64,000 nucleotides of DNA, from the NCBI RefSeq assembly GCF_001427665.1, contig NZ_LMHC01000027.1:172150-236149 (forward strand). Reading direction: 5' to 3'. The translations under genes and the position numbers were made by a program. The DNA is from Caulobacter sp. Root655 (GTDB taxonomy: Bacteria > Pseudomonadota > Alphaproteobacteria > Caulobacterales > Caulobacteraceae). Below are positions 1-7,755 of the stretch, piece after piece (position 1 is the first letter of the stretch; every line of letters begins with the position of its first letter). The notes under the pieces were generated by a model. It ran no database searches and was not told where the DNA came from. It saw only the letters and a program-made list of their open reading frames with translations.

Positions 1-232
1 AAAGCACCGCCGTCGGTCTACGTCCGAGGCGTTGCGGGGGTTGGGCTGGCGCGTGGCTGAACCGACGGCGCTCATTTTGCGCGTCTGGCGCTTTTTCCCC
101 GATGATCAAGGTTTTCAAGACCCGCCGCGCCGTCGGTGTGCCCTGGCGTATTTTGGGGGGCCGGCCGGCGTGGAAGGGCCAGCCGTTCGCCAGGCCCTCA
201 AGGGCGGCTTCGCCGTCGCCTGCGGCGATGGC
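1..232. other. window edge, no gene supported
   Basis: The first 232 bases lie downstream of the leftmost minus-strand gene. A plus-strand frame at 32-313 is open, but its product resembles no family I know and it runs antisense into the sigma-like gene. I see no RNA gene, repeat or terminator here. Confidence 0.4.
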
Positions 233-625
233 CTAGCGGCCCCCCTTGACCGCCTGTCGCCCGGCCGGCTGTGGCTCGGCGTGCGGCTTAAGCCGCGAGA
301 GGTCACCAAGTGACCTACGGCTGTCCGGTTGAACTTGGCGCGCCAGATCAATGGTCCGGGTGATCATGCCGAGCGCCGCCGCGAGGTGCGCCTCGACGGC
401 GGCGGGTTCGATCTTCAGGCGGCGTGCGATGTCGCTGTAAGTCAGGCCCCTGAAGCGGCTCAGCACGAAGACGTCACGTTCCCTCTCGGGTAGACGCAGG
501 ATCGCATATCGGCACAGGTCAATCTCGTCATCAGGGTCGAAGCTGGGTCCAGCCCACAGAGACGGATGACGAAGGCGCCAGAGTTGCGCCGGCTCCAACG
601 GCCAGAGATTCAAAGTCCCGTACAT
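233..625 (-). CDS. stand-alone sigma-70 region 4-like HTH protein
   Basis: A 130-residue protein. Its middle carries an L-P-E-R-E-R-D-V-F segment followed by a helix-turn-helix (G-L-T-Y-S-D-I-A-R-R-L), typical of region 4 of ECF sigma factors. There is no region 2, so it probably cannot act as a complete sigma factor; a DNA-binding regulator or anti-sigma partner is more likely. The ATG at 625 is chosen because a perfect GGGAGG ribosome binding site (634-639) sits 8 nt upstream; an in-frame ATG at 664 has no such spacing. The gene overlaps the end of the preceding HEPN-like gene by 16 nt, which indicates translational coupling. It is third in a three-gene operon. Role unknown. Confidence 0.65.
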   Translation of the reverse strand: MYGTLNLWPLEPAQLWRLRHPSLWAGPSFDPDDEIDLCRYAILRLPERERDVFVLSRFRGLTYSDIARRLKIEPAAVEAHLAAALGMITRTIDLARQVQPDSRRSLGDLSRLKPHAEPQPAGRQAVKGGR

Positions 626-1101
626 CCGCCATGCCTCCCGGTCCGCAAGGCTGCGTCGCCCCATCCCTGATCGCCAGTCGCGCGGGTGACGGCAGCGATT
701 AGCGCTCGAACCGTTTCGCAGGCTTCGGGCCAGGATGCCGACGCTATCGCATCCGGGGGCATCACCGCGATGGCGTGGACCTGATAGTAAGGGCTGAGAA
801 GCGCAGCAAGCGCTGGAAGCTCAGCGGGCGCGCCGTCAAAACCGGCTCGCCGGGCGCACCTCAGCGCCCTGGCCAGATCGTGGCGGATGTGAACCCGGTT
901 CCAGTCGTCGCTGATCCCGCGATGGAGCAGATAGGCCTTGAGCGCCAGTTCGATCGCTATCGCCAGGAAGTAGCGGGTCGCCTCTGGGTGACGGTCCAGC
1001 GCCGCCACGGCCGCCTCGTGGAAGCCCGCAGCATTCCGGCGGAAGGTGTGCGCCAACGGGCGATCGGCGCCGTCGCGCCGCCTGGGAGCGCGGCGGATCA
1101 T
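610..1101 (-). CDS. HEPN-like domain protein
   Basis: A 163-residue, largely helical protein. The segment around residues 43-61 (E-L-A-L-K-A-Y-L-L) followed by an R-H-D-L-A-R-A-L segment near residues 70-80 matches the HEPN-like proteins whose hallmark is an E-L-x-L-K helix and an H-D-L helix. An R-x4-H string is present in the second segment, but it lies before the last helix, so nuclease activity cannot be assumed. Its start overlaps the stop of the upstream coiled-coil gene in an ATGA (1098-1101), and its 3' end overlaps the sigma-like gene. HEPN domains are common in toxin-antitoxin and defence operons, which is the reason for interest; function here is unproven. Confidence 0.6.
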   Translation of the reverse strand: MIRRAPRRRDGADRPLAHTFRRNAAGFHEAAVAALDRHPEATRYFLAIAIELALKAYLLHRGISDDWNRVHIRHDLARALRCARRAGFDGAPAELPALAALLSPYYQVHAIAVMPPDAIASASWPEACETVRALIAAVTRATGDQGWGDAALRTGRHGGCTGL

Positions 1102-1595
1102 AGCCGACCGGAAAGAACCGCAAGGTCACGAACGGCTCGGACGATCAGTCCATGGGCCTCCGGGTGATCCTCCTCGAAGATCAGGCCGCCCGCTACCGAC
1201 AGGTTGGCGACAACCGCCTCGACACTCTTAGCCGGAGCCGGCCGCATCGCCTTGAGAAGGGTTTGGTTCTCTTCCTCCAGCACATCCAACCGCGCGTCGA
1301 TCTCGGCGAGTCTGGCGCCCTCGGGGATGGCGGCCCGTTCATCGCCTGACAGGCGATACCACCTGCGCTTTTTGATCAGCCAACCTTCAAGGTTGCCCCA
1401 CTCGGTTTGAAGGCGCTTGCGCTCGTCATCCACGGCGAGCCAACGCTGACAAATGGCAAGGGCGGGATCACCCTGCGCGCTGGCCGACGCGAGACCGGCG
1501 ACCAACGGCGTCGCAGACCCGCCGGCCAGCACGGTACGCCTTGACGGTTCAAACAGGCGCGCAGGCGCGCTTCCCGCCTTTCGACGTGAGCTCAT
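1098..1595 (-). CDS. hypothetical protein with Tat-like N-terminus and coiled coil
   Basis: A 165-residue protein, first gene of the minus-strand operon. The N-terminus has S-R-R-T-V-L-A-G-G followed by a short Ala/Gly-rich segment and A-S-A, which resembles a twin-arginine signal, though the hydrophobic stretch is weak. Residues about 50-130 are charged and heptad-like (an E-I-D-A-R-L-D-V-L-E-E-E-N run), suggesting a coiled coil. The C-terminal E-D-H-P-E-A-H-G-L motif is conserved-looking, but I cannot assign a family. Transcribed divergently from the XRE regulator across a 67-bp gap, so the two probably share a control region. Confidence 0.55.
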   Translation of the reverse strand: MSSRRKAGSAPARLFEPSRRTVLAGGSATPLVAGLASASAQGDPALAICQRWLAVDDERKRLQTEWGNLEGWLIKKRRWYRLSGDERAAIPEGARLAEIDARLDVLEEENQTLLKAMRPAPAKSVEAVVANLSVAGGLIFEEDHPEAHGLIVRAVRDLAVLSGRL

Positions 1596-1646
1596 GGCGA
1601 TAACCTTGTATGTTGATTGCTTAGCTTCTGTGAATCATCTCATACA

Positions 1647-1680
1647 AGTCGAAACGTATCACATGAGTCGTAACGTATCA
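1647..1680 (+). promoter_or_regulatory. direct repeat across XRE start codon, candidate operator
   Basis: AGTCGAAACGTATCA (1647-1661) and AGTCGTAACGTATCA (1666-1680) are 15-bp direct repeats with one mismatch, 19 bp start to start. The first lies just before the ATG at 1663 and the second begins at its last base pair plus one. The position between divergent genes fits autoregulation by the XRE protein; this is inference. Confidence 0.4.
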
Positions 1681-1914
1681 ATTAGCGCCGCGCAAATTCG
1701 AGCGGCACGGGCGCTTGTTGATTGGAGTGGTCCGAAATTGGCCCAGGCGTCGGGCGTTTCGATTCCAACCATTCGTCGCATGGAAAGCGCGGTCGGACCT
1801 GAACGTAGCTCGGTGGTCAACGTTGAGGCCGTGCGGCGCGCTCTTGAAGAAGCTGGGGTAGTGTTTCAAGCGGCGGATGACGTCGCTGGCGCAGGTGTAC
1901 GGTTGAAGAAGTAA
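1663..1914 (+). CDS. small XRE-family transcriptional regulator
   Basis: An 83-residue protein that is essentially one Cro/C1-type helix-turn-helix: a Q-I-R-A-A-R-A-L-V-D-W-S entry helix, then K-L-A-Q-A-S-G-V-S-I-P-T-I-R-R-M-E, which is the recognition region. The C-terminus (A-L-E-E-A-G-V-V-F) is typical of small alphaproteobacterial XRE proteins that control neighbouring operons. The frame is open back to 1453, but the ATG at 1663 starts immediately before the domain and is preferred. Divergent from the coiled-coil/HEPN/sigma-like operon, which it probably regulates. No effector or protease domain is present. Confidence 0.8.
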   Translation: MSRNVSISAAQIRAARALVDWSGPKLAQASGVSIPTIRRMESAVGPERSSVVNVEAVRRALEEAGVVFQAADDVAGAGVRLKK

Positions 1915-2143
1915 GGGTACCACCCAGCACACTCAGCACACCGGCCTTCGCGCGCAGCGGCTAGGACCTAAGCGACCTATTGGGGTCAGGTCGGCGGCTC
2001 AGCTTGCTTCCGGATTTGCCGATTCCACGAAATTTCACGCCAAAATAGCCGTATATCGTGCTTCCGTATTGCTTCCGGGCAGCTGAAAATCGTCCGCCAT
2101 CAGACGGTATAAAATATCAACTTATTGATTTTATTGAGGTTTT

Positions 2144-2220
2144 TGGCGCACCCGACACGATTCGAACGTGTGACCTTTGCCTTCGGAGGGCAACGCTCTA
2201 TCCAGCTGAGCTACGGGTGC
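2144..2220 (-). tRNA. tRNA-Arg (anticodon CCG)
   Basis: Read on the minus strand, a complete cloverleaf starts GCACCCG at 2220 and ends CGGGTGC-G, with the CCA tail encoded at 2144-2146. The anticodon arm is TTGCC-CTCCGAA-GGCAA, giving anticodon CCG for the arginine codon CGG. The T arm contains GTTCGAATC. Its 3' end faces the accessory genes at 1-1914, the usual position of an island attachment site. Antisense frames across it are shadows. Confidence 0.95.
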
Positions 2221-2279
2221 TTCCGCCTTGCGGAAGCGCGGTCTTAGCCGAAAGGCCGCGCCGGCGCAAACGGGTCTTG

Positions 2280-3596
2280 TCAGCCTTTCGCCAGATAAAC
2301 GAAGCGCAGGATGAACAGGGCCGCCAGGACCAGTAGCAGCCAGTCGCCCTTGCCGATCTTGCCGGTCAGCAGCCGCAGCGCCGCGTAGCTGGTGATGCCG
2401 AACGCCAGGCCGTTGGCGATCGAGAAGGTCAGCGGGATGGTGATCAGGGTCAGGAAGGCCGGGATCGCCACCGTCGGATCGGCCCAGTCGATGTCGGTCA
2501 GGCTGCCGACCATCATCGCGCCGACCAGGATCAGGGCCGGGGCGGTGGCGGCGGCCGGGATGGCCTGGACCAGGGGGGCGAAGAACAGGGTGGCCAGGAA
2601 CAGCAGGCCGACGACGACGGCCGTCAGGCCGGTGCGGCCGCCGGCCGTGACCCCCGAAGCGCTCTCGATATAGCTGACCACCGTGCTGGTGCCGGCCGCG
2701 GCCCCGACCATGGTCGCCGCCGAATCGGCCAGCAGGATGCGGTTGAGGCGGGGGATCGAGCCGTCCGGCGCTTGCAGGCCGGCCTTCTTGGTCACCGCCA
2801 CCAGGGTGCCGACATTGTCGAACAGGTCGACGAACAGGAAGACGAAGATGATCTCGAGCATGGCCAGTCCAAGGCCACCCTTGAGGTTGAACGCGCCCAT
2901 GACGTCCATCTTGAAGGCCGTGGCGGTCAGGTCGGCGAGGCTGGAGGTGGCCGGGACGATCTTGGCCAGGCCCAGGGCCCAGCCGGCCGCGGTGGCCAGC
3001 AGGATGCCGATCAGGATCGCGCCCTTGACCCGCCAGGCCTGCAGTACGGCGATCAGGACCAGGCCCATGATGGCGACGGCGGCGGTCGGGGTGGTCAGGT
3101 CGCCCAGGGCCACGGTGGTGGCGGGACTGGCGACGATGATTCCCGCCTCCTTCAGACCGATGAAGGCGATGAACAGCCCAACTCCGGCGGCGACGGCCGA
3201 GAACAGCGGCTTGGGGATCGCTCCGACGATCATCTGGCGCACCCCGGCCAGGGTGAGGATCAGGAAGGCGACGCCCGACAGGAAGACGCAGCCCAGCGCC
3301 ACCTCCCACGGCACGCCCATGCCCTTGACCACCGTGTAGGTGAAATAGGCGTTCAGCCCCATGCCCGGGGCCAGGGCCAGCGGGTAGTTGGCGATCAGCC
3401 CCATCAGGATCGAGCCGAAGCCGGCCGCCAGGCAGGTGGCGGCGGCCACGGCGGCCACCGGCATGCCGGCCTCGCCGAGGATCGCCGGGTTGACCACCAC
3501 GATATAGGCCATGGTCATGAAGGTGGTGACGCCGGCCAGCACCTCGGTGCGGACGTCGGTGCCCTGGGCCTTGAGGCCGAAGAAGCGATCGAGCAT
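2280..3596 (-). CDS. NCS2-family purine base permease (AzgA-like)
   Basis: A 438-residue, highly hydrophobic protein with about 12-14 predicted membrane segments, the normal length for bacterial hypoxanthine/adenine/guanine permeases. Signatures seen: V-N-P-A-I-L at about 35-40, P-G-M-G-L-N-A-Y-F at 77-85, a D-L-F-D-N-V-G-T segment, and G-T-S-T-V-V-S-Y-I-E-S-A-S-G-V, typical of the AzgA/GhxP branch of NCS2. It probably imports purine bases by proton symport across the inner membrane. The start is the ATG two bases after the stop of the exported purine-nucleoside protein, so the two form one operon. Confidence 0.9.
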   Translation of the reverse strand: MLDRFFGLKAQGTDVRTEVLAGVTTFMTMAYIVVVNPAILGEAGMPVAAVAAATCLAAGFGSILMGLIANYPLALAPGMGLNAYFTYTVVKGMGVPWEVALGCVFLSGVAFLILTLAGVRQMIVGAIPKPLFSAVAAGVGLFIAFIGLKEAGIIVASPATTVALGDLTTPTAAVAIMGLVLIAVLQAWRVKGAILIGILLATAAGWALGLAKIVPATSSLADLTATAFKMDVMGAFNLKGGLGLAMLEIIFVFLFVDLFDNVGTLVAVTKKAGLQAPDGSIPRLNRILLADSAATMVGAAAGTSTVVSYIESASGVTAGGRTGLTAVVVGLLFLATLFFAPLVQAIPAAATAPALILVGAMMVGSLTDIDWADPTVAIPAFLTLITIPLTFSIANGLAFGITSYAALRLLTGKIGKGDWLLLVLAALFILRFVYLAKG

Positions 3597-3598
3597 GG

Positions 3599-4675
3599 CT
3601 ATTGGCTCCGGCCGGGGGCTTGGGTGTTGGTGGAAGCGGGGGCGGTGGGAAGGGCGATCGCGTAGCGGTCCCAGTGGGTGATCAGTTCGTGCGCCACCAC
3701 GCCGCCGACCCGGAAGGTGGCGGCAAAGGCCGCGGCCGCGCCCTCGTCGTGGAACACGCGCGGGAAGGTCGGCTGGTCGAGCGGCGGGCGCGAATAGTTG
3801 CTGGCCGTGCGCAGCACCAGCACGCGGCGTCGGTCGATCCGGCCGCCGGCGGCATGGGCGTCGAGCACGTCGAGGATCCCCTGGTCTTCGCAGTCGGTCA
3901 TGGTGAAGGTTCCCGCCCCGTCGGTCCACAGCTTGACCCAGTCGCGGGCCCACTGGGTGCGGCGGGCGCCGTGCCAGAACCGCACCGTGCCCAGGGCGTC
4001 GCCCACCAGCACGAACGGCGGCCGTTGCGCCAGGGGCTCGCCCGCATAGCCGCCGCGCAGGCCTTGCAGCGCAGCGGAATCGGGCAGCTTGACGTCGCGG
4101 GTCAGGCCGTAGGCCCAGTCGACCAGGCCGGCGTCCAGCGTCCAGACCATGGCGCTGGAGCCCTCGGCCTTGCCCTTGACGTTCGGGCGCTCGGCGTCGT
4201 TCGCATAGAGGCCGTAGGGCCAGTCGGCCGGAATCTCGCGGTCGTCGACCTCGTAGATCGGATCGGCGTCGACCACGTATTTCGCCCAGGCGGCGCTGCC
4301 GACCGAGGCGGCGGCGGGATCGACCCCGGCGATGCCGCTGACGATCCAGTAGGCCTTCGACAGGTCGAACTGGTCCGAGAGGATCAGGGCGGCGACACTC
4401 TCGCGAGTCCGGCCGCGCATGTCGCTGACGATGGCCAGCACGCCGTCGTCGGAATAGCGGGCGAGGTGGCGAACGCCGGGAATGGCGATCTCATGTTTCA
4501 GCGGCCAGCCCTCGACCCAGGGCTGGAACTCGCCGGCGAAGTCGCCGGTGTCGGCTCCGATCTCGAAGGTGGTGACGATCACCACCTTGATCGGCAGCGG
4601 CTTGGCCTGGGCGACGACGCCCAGGCCCAATGCGACGGCCAGGGCCATGAGAAGCGAAAACCACCGTGCGCGCAT
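3599..4675 (-). CDS. exported purine nucleoside permease (NUP) family protein
   Basis: A 358-residue protein with a clear signal peptide (residues 1-24, ending A-Q-A). The mature part starts P-I-K-V-V-I-V-T-T-F-E-I-G and contains A-Y-W-I-V-S-G-I-A-G-V and N-Y-S-R-P-P segments characteristic of the NUP family, named for the Candida nucleoside permease. The fold resembles nucleoside phosphorylases, and bacterial members are exported. It likely binds or cleaves purine nucleosides in the periplasm. First gene of an operon with the NCS2 base permease two bases downstream, and divergent from an exported nucleosidase-like gene. The biochemical activity of bacterial members is uncertain. Confidence 0.8.
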   Translation of the reverse strand: MRARWFSLLMALAVALGLGVVAQAKPLPIKVVIVTTFEIGADTGDFAGEFQPWVEGWPLKHEIAIPGVRHLARYSDDGVLAIVSDMRGRTRESVAALILSDQFDLSKAYWIVSGIAGVDPAAASVGSAAWAKYVVDADPIYEVDDREIPADWPYGLYANDAERPNVKGKAEGSSAMVWTLDAGLVDWAYGLTRDVKLPDSAALQGLRGGYAGEPLAQRPPFVLVGDALGTVRFWHGARRTQWARDWVKLWTDGAGTFTMTDCEDQGILDVLDAHAAGGRIDRRRVLVLRTASNYSRPPLDQPTFPRVFHDEGAAAAFAATFRVGGVVAHELITHWDRYAIALPTAPASTNTQAPGRSQ

Positions 4676-4885
4676 GCCGACCCCAACTCGAAAACCGGCG
4701 GAGAAAATTGACCGGCGCGGCGCGCGGCGCAATCGGCAAACTTGACCGACGCCTGGACGGGGCCTCGCGGCGCCCGATCCCGGGCGTTCCGGCGGGGTCT
4801 GACGGGGAAAGGCGCAGCGGGCTCGCCTCGACGCCCGGGTCGCCGCTAGGGTGGCGGCGAATCGCCACCGCTTCGAAAGTCCGCC

Positions 4886-5782
4886 ATGCGCCTGTTCCTG
4901 ACGCTCCTGCTGCTGGCGCTCGCGCCCGCCCCCGTCCAGGCCGCCGAACTGCTGGACCCGTCGCCGCGCACGGCGGTGATCAGCGCCTTCCCGCCCGAGA
5001 TGGCGGCCCTGGAGGCGGCGACCACCGACAAGCAGGAATTCACCGCCGGCGGTACGCGCTTCGTGACCGGCGCGCTGGAGGGCAAGCCGGTGGTGCTGTT
5101 CCTCAGCGGCATCAGCATGGTCAACGCCGCCATGACCACCCAGGCAGGCCTGGACCGCTTCAGGATCGAGCGCATCGTGTTCTCTGGCGTGGCCGGCGGG
5201 GCCGATCCCGAACTGGAGGTCGGCGATGTGGTGGCGCCCGACAGCTGGGTGCAGTCGTCGGAGATGGCCTATGCCCGCGAGGTCCCCGGCGGCTTCGCCC
5301 CGACGCCTGGCCTGACGGATGGAAGGCAAAGCTTCGGCATGATGTATCCGCGCGAGGTCACGGTGCATCGCGACCCGGCCACGCCCGAGCACCTGAAGAT
5401 CTTTCCGGTCGACGCGGCGATGCTGGAGGTGGCGCGGACGAGCGTCGCCGGGCTGAAGCTGCGACGCTGCGCCGCCGACCAGTGTCTGACCAAGCCGCCC
5501 AAGGTGGTGGTCGGCGGTGTGGGCGGCTCGGGCCCGGTGTTCGTCGACAACGCCGCCTTCCGCCAATACGCCCACGAGGTGTTCGGGGCCCGGGTGCTGG
5601 ACATGGAAAGCGCCGCCGTGGCCCAGGTGGCCTATGTCAACAAGACGCCGTTCATCGCCTTCCGCAGCCTGTCGGACCTAGCCGGCGGCGACCCGGCGGG
5701 AAACCAGTTCCCGATCTTCCTGCGCTTCGCGGCGGACAACAGCGCCACCGTCGTCAGAGCGTTCGTGAAGGCTTTGCCTTAG
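4886..5782 (+). CDS. exported MTA/SAH nucleosidase-like (PNP/UDP family) protein
   Basis: A 298-residue protein with a signal peptide (residues 1-20, V-Q-A-A). The mature region begins with A-V-I-S-A-F-P-P-E-M, like cytosolic methylthioadenosine/S-adenosylhomocysteine nucleosidases, then G-V-A-G-G-A-D-P-E-L-E-V-G-D-V-V-A-P. The catalytic-type M-E-S-A-A (E241) and S-D (D264) positions are present. About 60 residues longer than cytosolic MTAN, mainly from the signal peptide and an insert near residues 185-205 containing two cysteines (R-R-C-A-A-D-Q-C). It would release purine bases from nucleosides outside the inner membrane, supplying the neighbouring permease. Substrate not determined. Confidence 0.75.
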   Translation: MRLFLTLLLLALAPAPVQAAELLDPSPRTAVISAFPPEMAALEAATTDKQEFTAGGTRFVTGALEGKPVVLFLSGISMVNAAMTTQAGLDRFRIERIVFSGVAGGADPELEVGDVVAPDSWVQSSEMAYAREVPGGFAPTPGLTDGRQSFGMMYPREVTVHRDPATPEHLKIFPVDAAMLEVARTSVAGLKLRRCAADQCLTKPPKVVVGGVGGSGPVFVDNAAFRQYAHEVFGARVLDMESAAVAQVAYVNKTPFIAFRSLSDLAGGDPAGNQFPIFLRFAADNSATVVRAFVKALP

Positions 5783-5790
5783 CGGCTAGG

Positions 5791-5903
5791 TCCTCCCCCT
5801 CTGGGGGAGGTGTCGGCGAAGCCGACGGAGGGGGGAAGTGATCCGCCGCCCGACGTCTCCCCCCACCGGCCCATTCGGGCCGCCTCCCCCACAGGGGGAG
5901 GGC
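5791..5903. repeat. CTCCCCC-type palindromic intergenic repeat (copy 1 of 5)
   Basis: Left hairpin TCCTCCCCCTCTGGGGGAGG, then a GTCGGCGAAGCCGAC hairpin, a short centre, a second GC-rich block, and a right hairpin CCTCCCCCACAGGGGGAGG. The two ends are inverted relative to each other. It lies between the convergent ends of the nucleosidase-like gene and the ABC ATPase gene. The same architecture recurs at 11651, 32637 and 45255; a single hairpin is at 11350. Confidence 0.85.
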
Positions 5904-5913
5904 TTTCGCGCCT

Positions 5914-6876
5914 CTAGGTCTTCAGCGGATCCTTGGCGTTCGGATCGCCATAGGTCAGCGACACGAACACGTCCTCCAGATCCGGGTCCTCGGTCGCGAT
6001 GTCCTTGATCTTCAGCCCCTCGGCGCGCACCGCCGCCAGCACCTGCTCGACGCTGGACTGGCCCGTGCGGTAGGACACGGAGAACGCTCCAGCCCCGCGC
6101 AGCCTGGTCTCGAAGCCCGGCAGCAGCGGGGCGGCGGTCACCGGCTCTTCCGGCGTCACCACCACGTTGCGGATGTCCATGCGCTTGAGCAGGGTCGCCG
6201 TCGGCTCGTTGACCACCACCTCGCCGCGATTGACGATGGCGATCTGGTCGCACAGCTCCTGGGCTTCCTCCAGGTAGTGAGTGGTCAGGACGATGGTCAC
6301 GCCCAGCTGGTTGAGGCCGGTGACATAGCTCCACAGCTGGCGGCGCAGCTCGACGTCGACCCCGGCGGTCGGCTCGTCGAGGATCAGCACCGGCGGCATG
6401 TGGACCATGGCCTTGGCCACCATCAGCCGGCGCTTCATGCCGCCCGACAGCTGGCGGACATAGGCGTCGGCCTTGTCGCCCAGGCCCAGGGCGTTGAGCA
6501 GCTCGTCGGTGCGGCGCTCGTTCTTGGGCACGCCGTAGAAGCCGGCCTGGACCTCCAGCGACTCTCGGGGGGTGAAGAACACGTCGGCGGCCAGTTCCTG
6601 CGGCACCACGCCGATCGCGGCGCGGGCGTCGCGCGGGCGCTCGTCGATGTCGCGGCCCCAGATCCGGACCGTGCCGCTGCTCTTGCGGGTCAGGCCGGCC
6701 AGGATGTTGATGAAGGTCGACTTGCCCGCGCCGTTCGGGCCCAGCAGGCCGAAGATCGAGCCGCGCGGCACCTTCAGGTCGATGCCGTTCAGCGCCAGCT
6801 TTTGCGGCGCGGTCTTGCTGGCCGGGTAGGTCTTGAACAGGCCTTCGGCCTCGATCGCGTAGGCGGGCAGGTCCAT
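5914..6876 (-). CDS. ABC transporter ATP-binding protein
   Basis: A 320-residue ATPase. Walker A G-P-N-G-A-G-K-S is at about residues 46-53, followed by a Q-loop, the signature L-S-G-G-M-K-R-R, Walker B L-I-L-D-E-P-T-A-G-V-D and the H-loop T-T-H-Y-L-E-E-A. The C-terminal 80 residues are the extra domain of CcmA/DrrA-type exporters, ending E-D-P-D-L-E-D-V-F-V-S-L. The partner permease is not adjacent within the window, so the substrate cannot be named; drug, lipid or O-antigen export types share this architecture. The ATG at 6876 is the first that begins the conserved domain; the frame is open further upstream but only as noise. Confidence 0.9.
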   Translation of the reverse strand: MDLPAYAIEAEGLFKTYPASKTAPQKLALNGIDLKVPRGSIFGLLGPNGAGKSTFINILAGLTRKSSGTVRIWGRDIDERPRDARAAIGVVPQELAADVFFTPRESLEVQAGFYGVPKNERRTDELLNALGLGDKADAYVRQLSGGMKRRLMVAKAMVHMPPVLILDEPTAGVDVELRRQLWSYVTGLNQLGVTIVLTTHYLEEAQELCDQIAIVNRGEVVVNEPTATLLKRMDIRNVVVTPEEPVTAAPLLPGFETRLRGAGAFSVSYRTGQSSVEQVLAAVRAEGLKIKDIATEDPDLEDVFVSLTYGDPNAKDPLKT

Positions 6877-7029
6877 GGAACGTCCAGATGGGTCCCCCAA
6901 CGCAGGGATGGCGGGACAATAGAGAAAGGAACGCGCGGCGTGAATTGACGGCGGCGCGACAGGTCGCATAGGTATGCCTGCATCGCCGCCACGCCAAGGC
7001 CGCGTCTGGAATTCAAGGGTTTTACCAAC

Positions 7030-7323
7030 ATGGCGCGCAAGGCCAAGACCGCGGTGTCCACCGCTCCCACCGCCATGGAACCCGTCGTCACGGAGGTTGG
7101 CGCCGGTCCCGCGCTCGAGACCATCATGGTCCGCTCGCACCGCATCGCCTGCGACGGCGTCGGCGGGGCCCTGGGCCATCCGCGCGTCTGGCTGGAGATG
7201 GGCGCGGCCGGTTTCGTCGACTGCCCCTATTGCGACCGCCGCTTCGTCGCCACCACCGCCGCCGGTCACGACGAGAGCGAACGGTTGGCCCCGGGGGTCT
7301 ACGAAGGCTCCGGCGGCCACTAG
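7030..7323 (+). CDS. CHCC-type zinc-finger domain protein
   Basis: A 97-residue protein. The C-terminal half has R-I-A-C-D-G-x3-A-L-G-H-P-R-V-W-L followed by D-C-P-Y-C-D-R-R-F, i.e. C, H and C-x2-C ligands matching the small zf-CHCC family, which includes the complex I-associated mitochondrial NDUFS6 type. The N-terminal 30 residues are Ala/Thr/Val rich and probably disordered. The next gene starts at the base after its stop codon, so the two are co-transcribed. In alphaproteobacteria such proteins are linked to NADH dehydrogenase, but nothing local confirms this. Confidence 0.8.
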   Translation: MARKAKTAVSTAPTAMEPVVTEVGAGPALETIMVRSHRIACDGVGGALGHPRVWLEMGAAGFVDCPYCDRRFVATTAAGHDESERLAPGVYEGSGGH

Positions 7324-7755
7324 ATGGGCGACGAGCTCTCGCCCCTGCAACGCGCCGAATCCCTGGCCAAGGCCTGGGAAGCCGCCGAATGGCCGCACGA
7401 GGCCCCGGTGCTGCGGGCCATCGCCATGCCGTCCGACACCAATCCCGAGGGCGACATCTTCGGCGGCTGGCTGCTGTCGCAGATGGACCTGGCGGCGGCG
7501 TCGATCGCCTTCCACCGCGCGGCCGGCCGCTGCGCCACCATCGCCGTCGACGGCATGACCTTCATCAGCCCGGTGTTCGTCGGCGACGAGGTCAGCCTGT
7601 TCGCCCGCGTCGTCCATGTCGGCCGCACCTCGCTGAAGGTCGAGGTCGAGGCCTGGCGCCGCCGCCGCGACGGCGAGCAGGCCCACAAGGTGACCCAGGG
7701 CGTCTTCACCTTCGTGGCGATCGGCGAGGACCGGAAGCCCCGGCCGCTGCCTTAG
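7324..7755 (+). CDS. acyl-CoA thioesterase, YciA-like hotdog fold
   Basis: A 143-residue single hotdog domain. The core N-P-x-G-D-I-F-G-G-W-L-L-S-Q-M-D motif (about residues 38-53) holds the Asp and the helix of the YciA/BACH acyl-CoA hydrolase family; the later D-G-M-T-F and F-V-G-D-E-V strands follow as expected. It hydrolyses acyl-CoA thioesters in the cytoplasm. The ATG immediately follows the stop of the zinc-finger gene. A GACCGC-GAA-GCGGTC hairpin (7784-7798) lies downstream without a T tract. Confidence 0.85.
   Translation: MGDELSPLQRAESLAKAWEAAEWPHEAPVLRAIAMPSDTNPEGDIFGGWLLSQMDLAAASIAFHRAAGRCATIAVDGMTFISPVFVGDEVSLFARVVHVGRTSLKVEVEAWRRRRDGEQAHKVTQGVFTFVAIGEDRKPRPLP

Noticed and set aside
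32-313. 93-codon plus-strand frame at the window edge
   Set aside because: Arg/Pro/Gly-rich, resembles no family, runs antisense into the sigma-like gene; typical spurious frame of GC-rich DNA.
2058-2336. 92-codon frame containing the [14 protein letters not shown] phrase
   Set aside because: This phrase is the well-known mistranslation of a tRNA gene; the frame lies over tRNA-Arg(CCG).
4676-4885. Purine riboswitch in the divergent purine-gene region
   Set aside because: No conserved purine-aptamer loops or stem arrangement could be recognised.
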